DNA of 64,000 bases. Origin: Acidovorax sp. A79 (GTDB lineage: Bacteria; Pseudomonadota; Gammaproteobacteria; Burkholderiales; Burkholderiaceae_C). The translations under genes and the position numbers were made by a program. The notes below the pieces were generated by a model that did not search any database, was not told where the DNA came from, and saw nothing but the letters and a program-made list of their open reading frames with translations. Of this stretch, positions 9,253 through 17,667 are shown in pieces. Every line of letters starts with the position of its first letter. The stretch's first letter is position 1. The stretch spans positions 5,620,501 to 5,684,500 of the forward strand of contig NZ_AP028672.1 in assembly GCF_041154505.1 (NCBI RefSeq). Reading direction: 5' to 3'.

Positions 9253-9404
9253 CATGGCGTGATGGAGAAATCTGGGGCGGGGATGGGACCGCAAAAAAAG
9301 CCTGGCTACGCGGGCGAACCCGTTGGCTGGCAAAAACGACCCTTTCGAGCTTGTAGCAAGCCCGGGAGTCGCCCCACGATGAAACTTGGAGCCGCTGCCA
9401 GGGA

Positions 9405-9632
9405 CTACTTGGTCAGGATCAGCTTGCCCAGCTTGGTTGCCTGCAGGCGGTACACCGATCCGTTGTGGCTGATGGCCACGGCCTTCTGGCCTTGCAGCAG
9501 GGAGCTGCTGTCCACGGCGGCGGTAGGGGGGGTGGGCTCGGTGCGTTGGCTGGCCAGTCCGTCGGCGTGCGAAACCCCCTTGCTGGCGGAGGCGGGGCGC
9601 AGGATCGAAGCGGCGGTCAATGTGGCTTGCAT
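9405..9632 (-). CDS. hemP: Hemin uptake protein HemP
   Basis: This 75-residue protein has a variable N-terminus and the conserved HemP C-terminus: SLLQGQKAVAISHNGSVYRL followed by KLGKLILTK. HemP-family proteins are small cytoplasmic factors needed for haem or siderophore uptake gene expression in several betaproteobacteria. Here the gene stands alone, with a good Fur-box-like sequence about 33 nt upstream, so it should be induced under iron limitation. No haem receptor or hmu operon is adjacent. Confidence 0.9.
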   Translation of the reverse strand: MQATLTAASILRPASASKGVSHADGLASQRTEPTPPTAAVDSSSLLQGQKAVAISHNGSVYRLQATKLGKLILTK

Positions 9633-9664
9633 GAGGTTGTTCCTGGTGCGTTGCAGTGCGTTTT

Positions 9665-9683
9665 GCTAATGATAACGATTCGC
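9665..9683 (-). promoter_or_regulatory. Fur box upstream of hemP
   Basis: GCTAATGATAACGATTCGC matches 14 of 19 positions of the consensus GATAATGATAATCATTATC and lies in a local AT-rich patch just before hemP. Confidence 0.75.
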
Positions 9684-9699
9684 AATTACAAGTCAAGCG

Positions 9700-10198
9700 A
9701 CAGGAGTGTTTCTTTTTGTTCTTCTGGGTGAGACATTTGATTTCGAATGGTGCGCCGCTGGTTTTGGCATCGATTTACGCAGCCTCAAACGGGAAAGTAG
9801 GTCAAGCAGCCGGGGGGAAACGGAAACGGTCACGTCTCGGGCGGCGGGTGTCACCCGCTCCGACGGGAACCGCCCAGGTGTGAACTGACCCCGGATGCGG
9901 CGCCGCTGTGGGTCAGTCTTGGCAGAGACCACTGTGGGGTCTCTGCAGGGACCCGCCTCTCCACCGCCGGGCGAGCCGCTTCAGAGGATGAAGGAAGCCA
10001 GGGCGTTCTCGGCGCCCGAGCGGGTCACTGGGCGACGGAAGAATTTCACATCCCCCCGCCGACATCGGGCTGGGCAAGAAAAACGACCCAAAGACGAGCA
10101 AACCCGGCGCGTCCTCTGCAGCCAATGGTGCAGCGGCCGGGCCGGGCGGGTTTTTGGCGCGCAGGACGCTGGCGGTTTGGCTGACTGATTGACTGCCG
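9700..10198. other. About 500-nt gap without a recognisable gene; contains inverted repeats
   Basis: No open frame here resembles a known protein. Two structured spots stand out: GGGCGG (9839-9844) with CCGCCC (9870-9875) enclosing a CGGG/CCCG hairpin, and a perfect 9-bp hairpin GCAGAGACC (9922-9930) with GGTCTCTGC (9938-9946). Neither is followed by a T-run. The gap lies between the hemP promoter and the 3' end of exbD. Confidence 0.4.
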
Positions 10199-10609
<411 letters not shown>

Positions 10610-10612
10610 GGC

Positions 10613-11332
10613 TCAGCCGCCTTTCTTCATGGGCAGCACCTTGCCCTGTTCGCCCGCCGCGCTCACGCGGGCGCCGGTGACGAAGTAGGCGTGCAGGTCG
10701 TGGGCGAAGCTGTTGAGGCCGCCCAGGATGGACTTGTTGCCGCGCACGAGGGCGTTGTAGCCCAGCACGGCGGGGATGGCCACGGCCAGGCCCAGGGCGG
10801 TCATGATCAGCGCTTCGCCGATGGGGCCGGCCACCTTGTCGATGGTGGACTGGCCCGAGGTGCCGATGGCCAGCAGCGCGTGGTAGATGCCCCAGACGGT
10901 GCCGAACAGGCCGATGAAGGGGGCGGTGGAGCCGACCGAGGCCAGGATGGCCAGGCCCGACTGCAGGCGCGAGGTGAACTCGTCGATGCAGTTGCGCAGG
11001 CAGCGGGTGACCCAGTCGCTCACGTCCAGCGTGTCGTGCAGGTGGGCCTTGGTGTTGCGGTGGTGGGCGGTGGCTTCACGGCCTTCCAGCGCCAGGTGGC
11101 GGAAGGGGTTGGTAGGGTCCGTGCCCAGCTTGGTCAGGCCGGCGGCGAAGTCCTCGCTGTGCCAGAAGTCCTGCGCGGTGCGGGCGTGCTTCTTGAACTT
11201 GATGATGTCCAGCGCCTTGATGAGGATGACGATCCACGAGGCCAGCGACATGGCCAGCAGCAGGATGGCGACGGCGCGGGTGACGAAGTCACCCTGGATC
11301 CAGACGTTGGCGATGCCGAATTGCGATTCCAT
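10613..11332 (-). CDS. exbB: Biopolymer transport protein ExbB (MotA/TolQ/ExbB family)
   Basis: This 239-residue inner-membrane protein has an N-terminal transmembrane helix (about 18-40), a cytoplasmic region, and two conserved C-terminal helices with the family signature STAPFIGLFGTVWGI and ALIMTALGLAVAIPAVLGYN. It pairs with ExbD to drive TonB. AGGGAG precedes ATG 11332. The gene follows tonB after 29 nt and overlaps none. Confidence 0.95.
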   Translation of the reverse strand: MESQFGIANVWIQGDFVTRAVAILLLAMSLASWIVILIKALDIIKFKKHARTAQDFWHSEDFAAGLTKLGTDPTNPFRHLALEGREATAHHRNTKAHLHDTLDVSDWVTRCLRNCIDEFTSRLQSGLAILASVGSTAPFIGLFGTVWGIYHALLAIGTSGQSTIDKVAGPIGEALIMTALGLAVAIPAVLGYNALVRGNKSILGGLNSFAHDLHAYFVTGARVSAAGEQGKVLPMKKGG

Positions 11333-11361
11333 GAGAAAAACTCCCTAAAGCGGTGATTTGG

Positions 11362-12051
11362 TTATTCGAGAACGAAGTTGACAGGGACCAGGTTCCACAT
11401 GGTCTCGGGCACGCCGTTGCGTTTGCCGGGCACGAAGCGCCAGCGCATGACGGCTTCCTGGGCCTGTCGGTCCAGCCGGTCGAAGCCGCTGGACTTGTTG
11501 ATTTCGACCTTCTGGGGCAGGCCGTCGGTGCCGATCAGTACCCGCAGCACCACCTTTCCCTGCTCGCCCATGCGCTTGCTGATGGCCGGATAGCTGGGTT
11601 TGGGGTTGTTCAGGTAGGCGGCGTCGCTGGACGGCAGTTCGATCTTGGGCGGCGCGGGGGGCGCTGGAGGGGCTGGCGCCGGTGCGGGCGGGGCCATGGG
11701 CGCCTCGATGGGCGGTGCCGGCGGCTGCGGGGTGGTGATGCCCGTGGGGGCATTGGGGGCGGGCGTGGGGTCCGCGATGGCCACCGGCATGGGTGCGGGG
11801 CGCGGGGCGGCCTTCGGGGCCGGCTTGGGGGGCGGTGGCGGCGCGGGAGGCGGTGGCGTGACCTTGGGGGGCGCGGGTGGTGCGATGAATTCCGTCAGCA
11901 ATTCCGCCGGCACGATGACTTCGGCCGCGCGGCGCAGCAGGCCCGACTGCAGGGCCCAGAGGCCCGCAACATGCAGTGCGACGACGGAGCCCACGATCAC
12001 GGTGTTGCGGCTGAATCCCCCGGGGGTGGCAAAACGATCTGGGTGAGACAT
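11362..12051 (-). CDS. tonB: Energy transducer TonB
   Basis: This 229-residue protein has an N-terminal signal anchor (about 16-38), a long Pro/Ala/Lys-rich periplasmic spacer (about 55-140) and the C-terminal TonB fold (about 150-229) with NPKPSYPAISKRMGEQGKVV and the closing VPVNFVLE. It passes ExbBD motor energy to outer-membrane receptors such as the one encoded at 14.5-16.7 kb. First gene of tonB-exbB-exbD; a family A repeat abuts its start codon, so the promoter is either in that repeat or upstream of bfd. Confidence 0.95.
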   Translation of the reverse strand: MSHPDRFATPGGFSRNTVIVGSVVALHVAGLWALQSGLLRRAAEVIVPAELLTEFIAPPAPPKVTPPPPAPPPPPKPAPKAAPRPAPMPVAIADPTPAPNAPTGITTPQPPAPPIEAPMAPPAPAPAPPAPPAPPKIELPSSDAAYLNNPKPSYPAISKRMGEQGKVVLRVLIGTDGLPQKVEINKSSGFDRLDRQAQEAVMRWRFVPGKRNGVPETMWNLVPVNFVLE

Positions 12052-12052
12052 A

Positions 12053-12107
12053 AAAATGATAGCAGCTAGCGCTTGTGGATCAAGCGCTAGCGCCCTAAAA
12101 GACCTTG
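12053..12107 (+). repeat. Dispersed repeat family A, copy 3
   Basis: ATGATAGCAGCTAGCGCTTG, a short loop, then CAAGCGCTAGCGCC form a perfect CTAGCGCTTG/CAAGCGCTAG stem. It sits immediately before tonB in the 5' untranslated region. Confidence 0.75.
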
Positions 12108-12108
12108 A

Positions 12109-12183
12109 TTATTTGCGAAAGATCCACCAGGCCGAGCCTGCGACGAGGATCAGGCTGCCAGCGAGCGTTGAGAGGAGTTCCAT
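12109..12183 (-). CDS. Possible 24-residue membrane microprotein
   Basis: The frame starts at ATG 12183, overlapping the end of bfd by 34 nt, and ends at TAA 12109-12111. It encodes a single predicted transmembrane helix (LLSTLAGSLILVAGSAWW) followed by a positive end (IFRK), typical of real small inner-membrane proteins. GGAAAG lies about 7 nt upstream. It sits between bfd and tonB in the same direction. The supporting evidence is only composition and position, so it could be chance. Confidence 0.4.
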   Translation of the reverse strand: MELLSTLAGSLILVAGSAWWIFRK

Positions 12184-12422
12184 GACTTGCTTTCCAGGAT
12201 GGAGCTGGCAAGCTGGATCGTTTGCGGCGCTGCCTCATTGTGCAGGGCCGCCACCGGATTCGATGCGCTGCACTGTGCCACCACGTCGCGGGCACAGCTT
12301 TCGCAGCATCCGCATTGGGTGGCCACGCCCAGCTCGAACTGGATTTCGTCAAAGCTCATGCCCGCACGTGCGTGGCGGGCAATCTCACGGTCGGAAATCC
12401 GGCGGCAAACACAGACGATCAT
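12150..12422 (-). CDS. bfd: Bacterioferritin-associated ferredoxin (Bfd-like)
   Basis: This 90-residue [2Fe-2S] protein has C4 and C6 (VCVCRRISD) and C37/C40 in TQCGCC, matching the CxC...CxxC ligands of Bfd. An extra pair (C39, C43) is nearby. Bfd reduces bacterioferritin to release stored iron and is induced under iron limitation. It is longer than E. coli Bfd (64 residues) through a C-terminal tail. A weak Fur-like site lies upstream. It precedes tonB in the same orientation, so the cluster links iron release with uptake. Confidence 0.88.
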   Translation of the reverse strand: MIVCVCRRISDREIARHARAGMSFDEIQFELGVATQCGCCESCARDVVAQCSASNPVAALHNEAAPQTIQLASSILESKSWNSSQRSLAA

Positions 12423-12466
12423 GGCGGCAGGCAGTGTGGCTGGCTGTTGAAGGTGTCGCCATTATA

Positions 12467-12490
12467 AATAAGAATCTATCGCATTTGCAA
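12467..12490 (-). promoter_or_regulatory. Weak Fur-box-like sequence upstream of bfd
   Basis: An AT-rich patch about 45 nt before the bfd start contains AATAAGAATCTATCGCATTT, resembling partly overlapping Fur hexamers. It is less regular than the hemP site. Confidence 0.4.
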
Positions 12491-12536
12491 TAAGCCATTT
12501 CTGCCATGAGGGAGAAACCGGCGCAAAGCCGCCGCC

Positions 12537-13664
12537 TCAGCCGGGGCTGTCTGCGGTGAGCAAGGCTGGCGTGGCGTCTGCCAGCGTGGCGCAGCCGGTG
12601 AGCGCCATGGCGATCTCGAGCTCGTCGCGCAGCAGGCGCAGCACGTGGGCGACGCCGGTGGCCCCCGCATTGGCCAGCCCCCAGACGGCCGGGCGCCCCA
12701 CCAGCACGGCGGATGCCCCCAGCGCCATCGCTTTGAGCACGTCGGTGCCGCGCCGGATGCCGCCATCCACCAGCACCGGCAGTGCGCCGCCCACGGCCTG
12801 CACCACGCGCGGCAGGGCGGTGGCCGTGGCCGGGGCGGTGTCCAGCGTGCGCCCGCCGTGGTTGGACACGATGACGCCCGCGGCGCCGGCCGCCACGGCC
12901 TGGCGCGCATCCGCCGGGTGCAGCACGCCTTTGAGCAGCACGGGCAGCCGGGTGATGGACTGCAGCCACGCCACGTCGTCCCACGTGGGGGCGTGGTGCA
13001 GCAGCCCGTCGAACAGCGCGCTCTGGTCCGCGCCGAGGGGTGGGGTGGGCGGCGCCTGCATGCCGGCCAGATTGACGGGGCCGATGCCGGGCGGCAGGCG
13101 AAAGCCTGTGCGGCGCTCCCGGTCGCGTGCGCCGCTGGCGGGCGCGTCCACGGTCAGCACCAGGGCTTCGTACCCTGCGGCCTCGGCGCGCTGTGCCAGT
13201 GCGCGGGTCAAGCCACGGTCTGGCTGCAGGTACAGCTGAAACCACAGCGGACCGCGGCCGGGGTCGGGCAGTACGGCCTGGGCAATGCTCTCCAGCGACA
13301 CGCTCGCCTGGGTGCTCAGCACCACCCCCGCGCCCAGGGCCGCAGCCGCGTAGGCCATCGCCAACTCGCCGTCGGCGTGGGCCAGGCGCTGAAAGGCGAC
13401 GGGTGCCAGCAGGATGGGGTGTGCCAGCGTGCGGCCCAGCAGCTGGACGCGGGTGTGCCCGCCCGCCAGCGGACGCAGCACGCGGGGCCACAGGGGCAGG
13501 GCGTCCCATGCGCTGCGGTTGCTGCGCAGGCTGATCTCATCGGCCGCGCCGCCACTGAAGTAGGCCCAGGCGTTGTCGTCCAGGTGCTGCCGGGCCTGCT
13601 GCTCGTGGTCGGCCAGGCTGACGATGCCCGGAGGAAGCGGTTGGCGTGCGGGGACGTGGGTCAT
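12537..13664 (-). CDS. FMN-dependent alpha-hydroxy-acid oxidase/dehydrogenase
   Basis: This 375-residue TIM-barrel flavoprotein belongs to the glycolate oxidase / lactate dehydrogenase (LldD) family. Visible motifs are WAYFSGGAADE, the FMN-phosphate motif LVDGGIRRGTDVLKAMALGA, and the active-site histidine/arginine motif GVIVSNHGGRTLD. The substrate (L-lactate, glycolate, mandelate or other) cannot be read from the sequence. It lies inside the iron island between bfd and piuC but is separated from both by more than 70 nt, so it may be its own unit. Confidence 0.88.
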   Translation of the reverse strand: MTHVPARQPLPPGIVSLADHEQQARQHLDDNAWAYFSGGAADEISLRSNRSAWDALPLWPRVLRPLAGGHTRVQLLGRTLAHPILLAPVAFQRLAHADGELAMAYAAAALGAGVVLSTQASVSLESIAQAVLPDPGRGPLWFQLYLQPDRGLTRALAQRAEAAGYEALVLTVDAPASGARDRERRTGFRLPPGIGPVNLAGMQAPPTPPLGADQSALFDGLLHHAPTWDDVAWLQSITRLPVLLKGVLHPADARQAVAAGAAGVIVSNHGGRTLDTAPATATALPRVVQAVGGALPVLVDGGIRRGTDVLKAMALGASAVLVGRPAVWGLANAGATGVAHVLRLLRDELEIAMALTGCATLADATPALLTADSPG

Positions 13665-13668
13665 GGCA

Positions 13669-13720
13669 ATGAAAAAAGCACCTGGCGTTTGTTCAGAGCG
13701 CGCAAGGTGCTATCAATAAA
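13669..13720 (-). repeat. Dispersed repeat family A, copy 4 (diverged)
   Basis: Minus-strand reading gives TTGATAGCACCTTGCGCGC, then AAACGCCAGGTGC and a T-run. The order matches the family, with more substitutions. It lies between the piuC-like stop and the oxidase start. Confidence 0.5.
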
Positions 13721-13739
13721 GGAGCGAAAGGGGCGGCGC

Positions 13740-14432
13740 TCACACGTCGGCCCACATGCGCAGCAGGTTGTGGTACGTGCCCGACAGGGCGATGACCGAA
13801 GGATCCGTTTCACCCACGCTCTGGCGCAGCCGCAGCAGGGCCATGTCCATGTCGAACAAGAGCTGGCGCTGCTCCAGCCCGCGCACCATGCTTTCCACCC
13901 AGAAGAAGCTGCTGATGCGGTGGCCGCGGGTGACGGGCGACACCTGGTGCACGGTGCTGCTGGGGTACAGGATCATGTCGCCGGCCGGCAGCTTGATGCG
14001 TTTTTCGCCCCAGGCTTCGGTGGCGACCAGTTCGCCGCCGTCGTATTCGTCCGGCGGGGTCAGGAACAGCGTGCACGACAGGTCGCTGCGCACCCAGCAG
14101 CTGTCTGCCTTGGAGTGCATGACGGCGCTGTCCACATGGCGGCCATAGAAGTTGGCGCCGTCGCCGTAGTTGTTGAACAGCGGGTTGTAGATGCGCCGGG
14201 GCAGGGCGGCCGAGAAGAACAGCGCATTGCGGGCCAGCGCGGCCTTGACGATGCCTTGCAGCTGGGCCGACAGCTCGCTGCCCTGCGCGAGTTGCAGGTT
14301 GTTCTTCTGGTGCACGGCCTGGCTGCCCGCGCTGCGGGCGCCATCCACCCAGGGGGTGTCGGCCGCCCAGAGCTTTTGCCGGAACAGGGCGACCTCGTCG
14401 GCCGTCAGTACGTCTTGGATGTGCAGGAACAT
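13740..14432 (-). CDS. Fe(II)/2-oxoglutarate-dependent PKHD-type hydroxylase (PiuC-like)
   Basis: This 230-residue protein has the iron ligands H and D in FYGRHVDSAVM, the distal H in SSTVHQVSPV, and the 2-oxoglutarate arginine in VTRGHRISSFFW. Length and sequence fit the PiuC/YbiX family, repeatedly found beside catecholate-siderophore receptors of the PiuA/Fiu type and Fur-regulated. Here it is 72 nt downstream of such a receptor, with a strong hairpin between them. Its substrate is not known in the family. Confidence 0.9.
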   Translation of the reverse strand: MFLHIQDVLTADEVALFRQKLWAADTPWVDGARSAGSQAVHQKNNLQLAQGSELSAQLQGIVKAALARNALFFSAALPRRIYNPLFNNYGDGANFYGRHVDSAVMHSKADSCWVRSDLSCTLFLTPPDEYDGGELVATEAWGEKRIKLPAGDMILYPSSTVHQVSPVTRGHRISSFFWVESMVRGLEQRQLLFDMDMALLRLRQSVGETDPSVIALSGTYHNLLRMWADV

Positions 14433-14445
14433 GGGGTCCGATTGT

Positions 14446-14473
14446 GACTCCGCCCCAGTGAAGGGGCGGAGTC
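14446..14473. promoter_or_regulatory. 11-bp perfect hairpin between receptor gene and piuC-like gene
   Basis: GACTCCGCCCC (14446-14456) and GGGGCGGAGTC (14463-14473) pair perfectly around a 6-nt loop. No U-run follows on either strand, so it is more likely an intercistronic processing or stabilising hairpin than a full terminator. Confidence 0.6.
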
Positions 14474-14504
14474 GTTTCGTCAGAACATCGGCACTTTCAG
14501 TGCA

Positions 14505-16742
14505 TCAGAAGCGCGTCTTGAGCGACAGCTGCACGGAACGCGCCGTGCCCGGCGTGTAGAAGCCGCGGTACAGGCCGTCCGCATAGGTGCGGTCGAACAG
14601 GTTGTTGACGTTGAGCTTCAGCGTGGTCTTGTCGTCGAACGCGTATTCGACCATGGCGTCCATCACCGCGAAGCCGCTGGCGTACACGGCACGCGAGCCT
14701 TCGGGGTTTTGCTTGCCGCGGTAGGTCACGCCCGCGCCCACGCGCACCTTGGAGGTGACGGCGTAGGTCGCCCACACGCTGCCGCTGTGCTTGGGCGTGA
14801 GGCCTGGGCGGTCGCCCTGCGCCTGGGCACCACCGCCGTTGGCGGGCACCACTACATTGCTGTGGTCGATCTTGGCCGAGGGGATCCAGGTGTGGTTGGC
14901 GAACAGTTCCCACTGGGGCGTCAGGCGGCCGGCGAGGTTGAATTCCATGCCGGTGGCGTGGCGCTTGCCGGACAGCAGCTCTTGCTGGGCTGCGGTGTCG
15001 GGGTCGGTGTTGCGCTCGTTGTACTTCTGGCTGTAGAACGCGGCCACACCCAGCAGGGCACGGCGCTCGAACAGCTCGAACTTGCTGCCGATCTCGAAGT
15101 TGCGGCTCTTTTCAGGGTCGGTGTTGGCCGTGCGCGCCGTGCCGGCGCCGGGGTTGCCGAACTGGTAGGTGTCGCCCGAGGTGTTGTACGAGGTGCCGTA
15201 CGACACGTAGTACGAGGTCAGCTCGGTGGGCTGGAACAGCAGGCCCACGCGGGGGCTGACCAGGCTGTCGGAGCGGGAGTTGCTCAGCGCGCCGGTGGCG
15301 TTCTTGTAGGAAGCCCTGAAGTTGTCGTAGCGCAGGCCGCCCACCAGCTTCAGGGTGTCGTTGATCGCGACCGTGTCCTGGAAGTACAGGCCCAGGTTGC
15401 GCGAGGTGAAGGTGTTCCACTGCACCGGTGCGCGGCCGTCGGCCACCCAGGCGCCATCGTTGGGCGAGCCCACGGTGGTATTGGGGCGCGGCGTGGTGTT
15501 GGCGTAGTTCTGGTTGCGCTTGGCATCGTCGTCGTAGTAGTCGACGCCGGCCAGCACCGCGTGCTTGCGGCCGCCCCAGTTGAAGGTGTTGTTGTAGTCG
15601 CTTTGCACCTGCAGCACTTCGCTCTCGCCCAGGCGGCCCTTGGAGCCACGGGTCAGCACGGTGCTGCCATTGATCTGGCCCAGCGTGATGCTGCCGTTCT
15701 GAAAGCCGATGGTGCTGGCCAGCAGGTCGCGCTCGTACTTGCCATAGCGCAGGCGCGTGGTCAGCTCGCCGTTGTCGTCGAAGCGGTGGATGTGGCCCAG
15801 CGTCACGTACTGCGACGAGGTGTCGTTGTGGTCGCTGGCCAGGCCGTAGTAGTTGCGGGCATCCAGCGGCGTGTTGATCTTGCCGTCGACCACGCGCCAG
15901 GGGTGGTTGTACAGCGGACGGCCCTTGGATTCGAGGTAGTACAGGCCGATCGAGAATTCATCGCGCGTGCCGATGCCCCAGGCGAAGGTGGGCGCAATGC
16001 CGCGCTTGTCCTGCTTGGCGCCGTAGTTGTCGTACTCCTGCACCATGGCGTTCAGGCGGAAGGCCGCGTTTTCGCCGGTCTTCCAGTTGAAGTCGCCCGT
16101 GGCGCGGTGGAACTGGCCAGTGCCGAAGGTGTAGCTGGCTTCGTGCTGGTCGATCAGCAGCGGGTACTTGTTGACCTGGTTGACGATGCCGCCGGTCGAG
16201 CCCTTGCCGAACAGCATGGAGGCCGAGCCCTTGAGGACTTCGATGCGGTCGTTGTTGAACGTGTCGCGCTCGATCAGTGGAGCGTCCTTCATGCCGTCCA
16301 CATAGATGTCACCGGCCAGGCCCAGCGAGAAGCCGCGCATGCGCACGTCTTCTTCACCCGTTTCGCCCGACTGGAAGGTCACGCCCGCCGTGGTGCGCAG
16401 CACCTCGCGGAAGTCGTCCTGGTTGCGGTCGTTCATGAGTTTTTCGGTGAACACCGTCACGGACTGGGGGATGTCCTTGATGTCCTGGTTGCCCTTGCCG
16501 ACGGTGGTCTTCTTGAGCAGCAGGGTGTCCTTGCCTTGCACTTCGGCCGCTTCCTGCACCGTCACGGTGGACATGGTGGCTTCCGGTGTGCCGGACTGGG
16601 CCATGGCGCCCATGGAGGCGGCCAGCATCAGGGCGCCCAGGGGCAGCAGGGCCATGTCGGACGATGCGCCGGTGGCGGTGGAAACAGGGGATGCGGTTTG
16701 ACGCAGCGCGGTGCTGCGGCGCTGAGCGCGTGATTTTGCCAA
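14505..16742 (-). CDS. TonB-dependent siderophore receptor
   Basis: This 745-residue outer-membrane receptor has an extended N-terminus with a signal region (about 28-48, ending AMAQ), a plug domain (about 75-190; DIPQSVTVFTEKLMND, VRMRGFSL, IEVLKGSASMLFGKGSTGGIVNQVNK) and a 22-strand barrel ending in phenylalanine (SLKTRF). It resembles the Fiu/PiuA catecholate group, and the adjacent piuC-like gene supports this. A Fur-like palindrome lies about 130 nt upstream. Ligand specificity is inferred only. Confidence 0.93.
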   Translation of the reverse strand: MAKSRAQRRSTALRQTASPVSTATGASSDMALLPLGALMLAASMGAMAQSGTPEATMSTVTVQEAAEVQGKDTLLLKKTTVGKGNQDIKDIPQSVTVFTEKLMNDRNQDDFREVLRTTAGVTFQSGETGEEDVRMRGFSLGLAGDIYVDGMKDAPLIERDTFNNDRIEVLKGSASMLFGKGSTGGIVNQVNKYPLLIDQHEASYTFGTGQFHRATGDFNWKTGENAAFRLNAMVQEYDNYGAKQDKRGIAPTFAWGIGTRDEFSIGLYYLESKGRPLYNHPWRVVDGKINTPLDARNYYGLASDHNDTSSQYVTLGHIHRFDDNGELTTRLRYGKYERDLLASTIGFQNGSITLGQINGSTVLTRGSKGRLGESEVLQVQSDYNNTFNWGGRKHAVLAGVDYYDDDAKRNQNYANTTPRPNTTVGSPNDGAWVADGRAPVQWNTFTSRNLGLYFQDTVAINDTLKLVGGLRYDNFRASYKNATGALSNSRSDSLVSPRVGLLFQPTELTSYYVSYGTSYNTSGDTYQFGNPGAGTARTANTDPEKSRNFEIGSKFELFERRALLGVAAFYSQKYNERNTDPDTAAQQELLSGKRHATGMEFNLAGRLTPQWELFANHTWIPSAKIDHSNVVVPANGGGAQAQGDRPGLTPKHSGSVWATYAVTSKVRVGAGVTYRGKQNPEGSRAVYASGFAVMDAMVEYAFDDKTTLKLNVNNLFDRTYADGLYRGFYTPGTARSVQLSLKTRF

Positions 16743-16871
16743 GATGGACTCCGTCGATGGGGGATGTGCAGGTCGGCGCCCGATGTGCGCCGCAAACGAG
16801 CCGGATGCAATGACGCTTGTGAGAAATACGTCACAAAGTCATGCTTCTTCGTGCATCTTTATGTTACATCG

Positions 16872-16890
16872 AATGAGGGTCATTCTCATT
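16872..16890 (-). promoter_or_regulatory. Fur box upstream of the siderophore receptor
   Basis: AATGAG (16872-16877) and CTCATT (16885-16890) form an inverted repeat inside AATGAGGGTCATTCTCATT, which resembles the Fur 19-mer. The region is AT-rich and upstream of the receptor start. Confidence 0.65.
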
Positions 16891-16934
16891 TGCATTGATG
16901 TTTACACGCCACACTTTGCCTGGGTACGGACGAA

Positions 16935-16959
16935 AAAAAGCCGGCAGAGCCGGCTTTTT
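16935..16959 (-). terminator. Intrinsic terminator after the SWIB gene
   Basis: AAAAAGCCGGC (16935-16945) and GCCGGCTTTTT (16949-16959) form a perfect 11-bp stem with a 3-nt loop, 17 nt after the SWIB stop on the minus strand. Confidence 0.88.
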
Positions 16960-16976
16960 CGGGGGGCGCGAAGCGC

Positions 16977-17297
16977 TTACTTGACGTGCTTGCCAATGAG
17001 GCCGGCGAGTTCAAACATCGACACCTGGGGCTTGCCGAACAATTCCTTGAGCTTGGCGTCGGCATTGATGTTGCGCTTGTTGGTGGCGTCCTGCAGGTTG
17101 TTGGCCTTGATGTAGACCCACAGCTTGCTGATGATCTCCGTGCGCGGCAGCGGTGCCGAGCCCACCACGGCGGCCAGCGCGGGGCTGGGCGTGAGCGCCT
17201 TCATGAAGGCAGCGTTGGGGGTGCGCTTCTTGGCGGGGGCAGCAGCCGTCTTGGCTGCGGGGGCTGTTTTTGCCGGAGCTTTTTTTGCAGTTGCCAT
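16977..17297 (-). CDS. SWIB/MDM2 domain protein with a histone H1-like tail
   Basis: This 106-residue protein has a Lys/Ala/Pro-rich N-terminus (about 1-28; repeats of AKKAPAKT type, like eukaryotic H1 tails) and one SWIB domain (about 30-105; LAAVVGSAPLPRTEIISKLW, then LKELFGKPQVSMFELAGLI). Stand-alone bacterial SWIB proteins occur in Chlamydiae and many proteobacteria and are thought to act in chromosome structure or DNA topology. The basic tail suggests DNA binding. It is monocistronic with its own terminator. Confidence 0.88.
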   Translation of the reverse strand: MATAKKAPAKTAPAAKTAAAPAKKRTPNAAFMKALTPSPALAAVVGSAPLPRTEIISKLWVYIKANNLQDATNKRNINADAKLKELFGKPQVSMFELAGLIGKHVK

Positions 17298-17667
17298 GTT
17301 GGGTTTTCCTTGTTGGAAGTAAATTTTCACCAGCGAAAACTAGGCTGTCCCACTGGCAGGCTGATGCTACTGGGAAAAAAAACGCGTTTCCAAGGGAGAA
17401 ACGGCTTTTTTTGCCTCGATTTGTAGCCGTGGCGCCGCGTGCGGGCCAATAAGTCGCGTGCGCGGCGCTCCTGCCTTGACAAAGCGGTGCGTGTGCACGC
17501 GTTTTCCCTATGGCGGCGCAGGCCTGGATGGCGTCCGGGAGGTCTGTATGACAATGCCGGACGCACCACGGCGCCGGTGGCCCGCCCGCAGCTGGAAACG
17601 GACCGCTGGCGGCAGACCCCCCCGTCCCGTCTCTTTCCTTCTTTTCCTGTTTGAAAGGCCTTTGAAA
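17298..17667. other. 370-nt divergent spacer, no gene seen
   Basis: The spacer separates the SWIB gene from the rraA-like gene. It carries two A-tracts (A8 at 17376-17383 and T7 at 17406-17412) that could bend the DNA. I see no convincing promoter hexamers, RNA gene or coding frame. Confidence 0.3.

Noticed and set aside
9839..10000. Loose resemblance to cobalamin or FMN riboswitch segments (GGGAAC, GGTG, CCACTG in order; GAATTTCAC on one strand)
   Set aside because: The conserved B12 box and the RFN core are not present in full, and no plus-strand gene follows. Similarity is at the level of short motifs.
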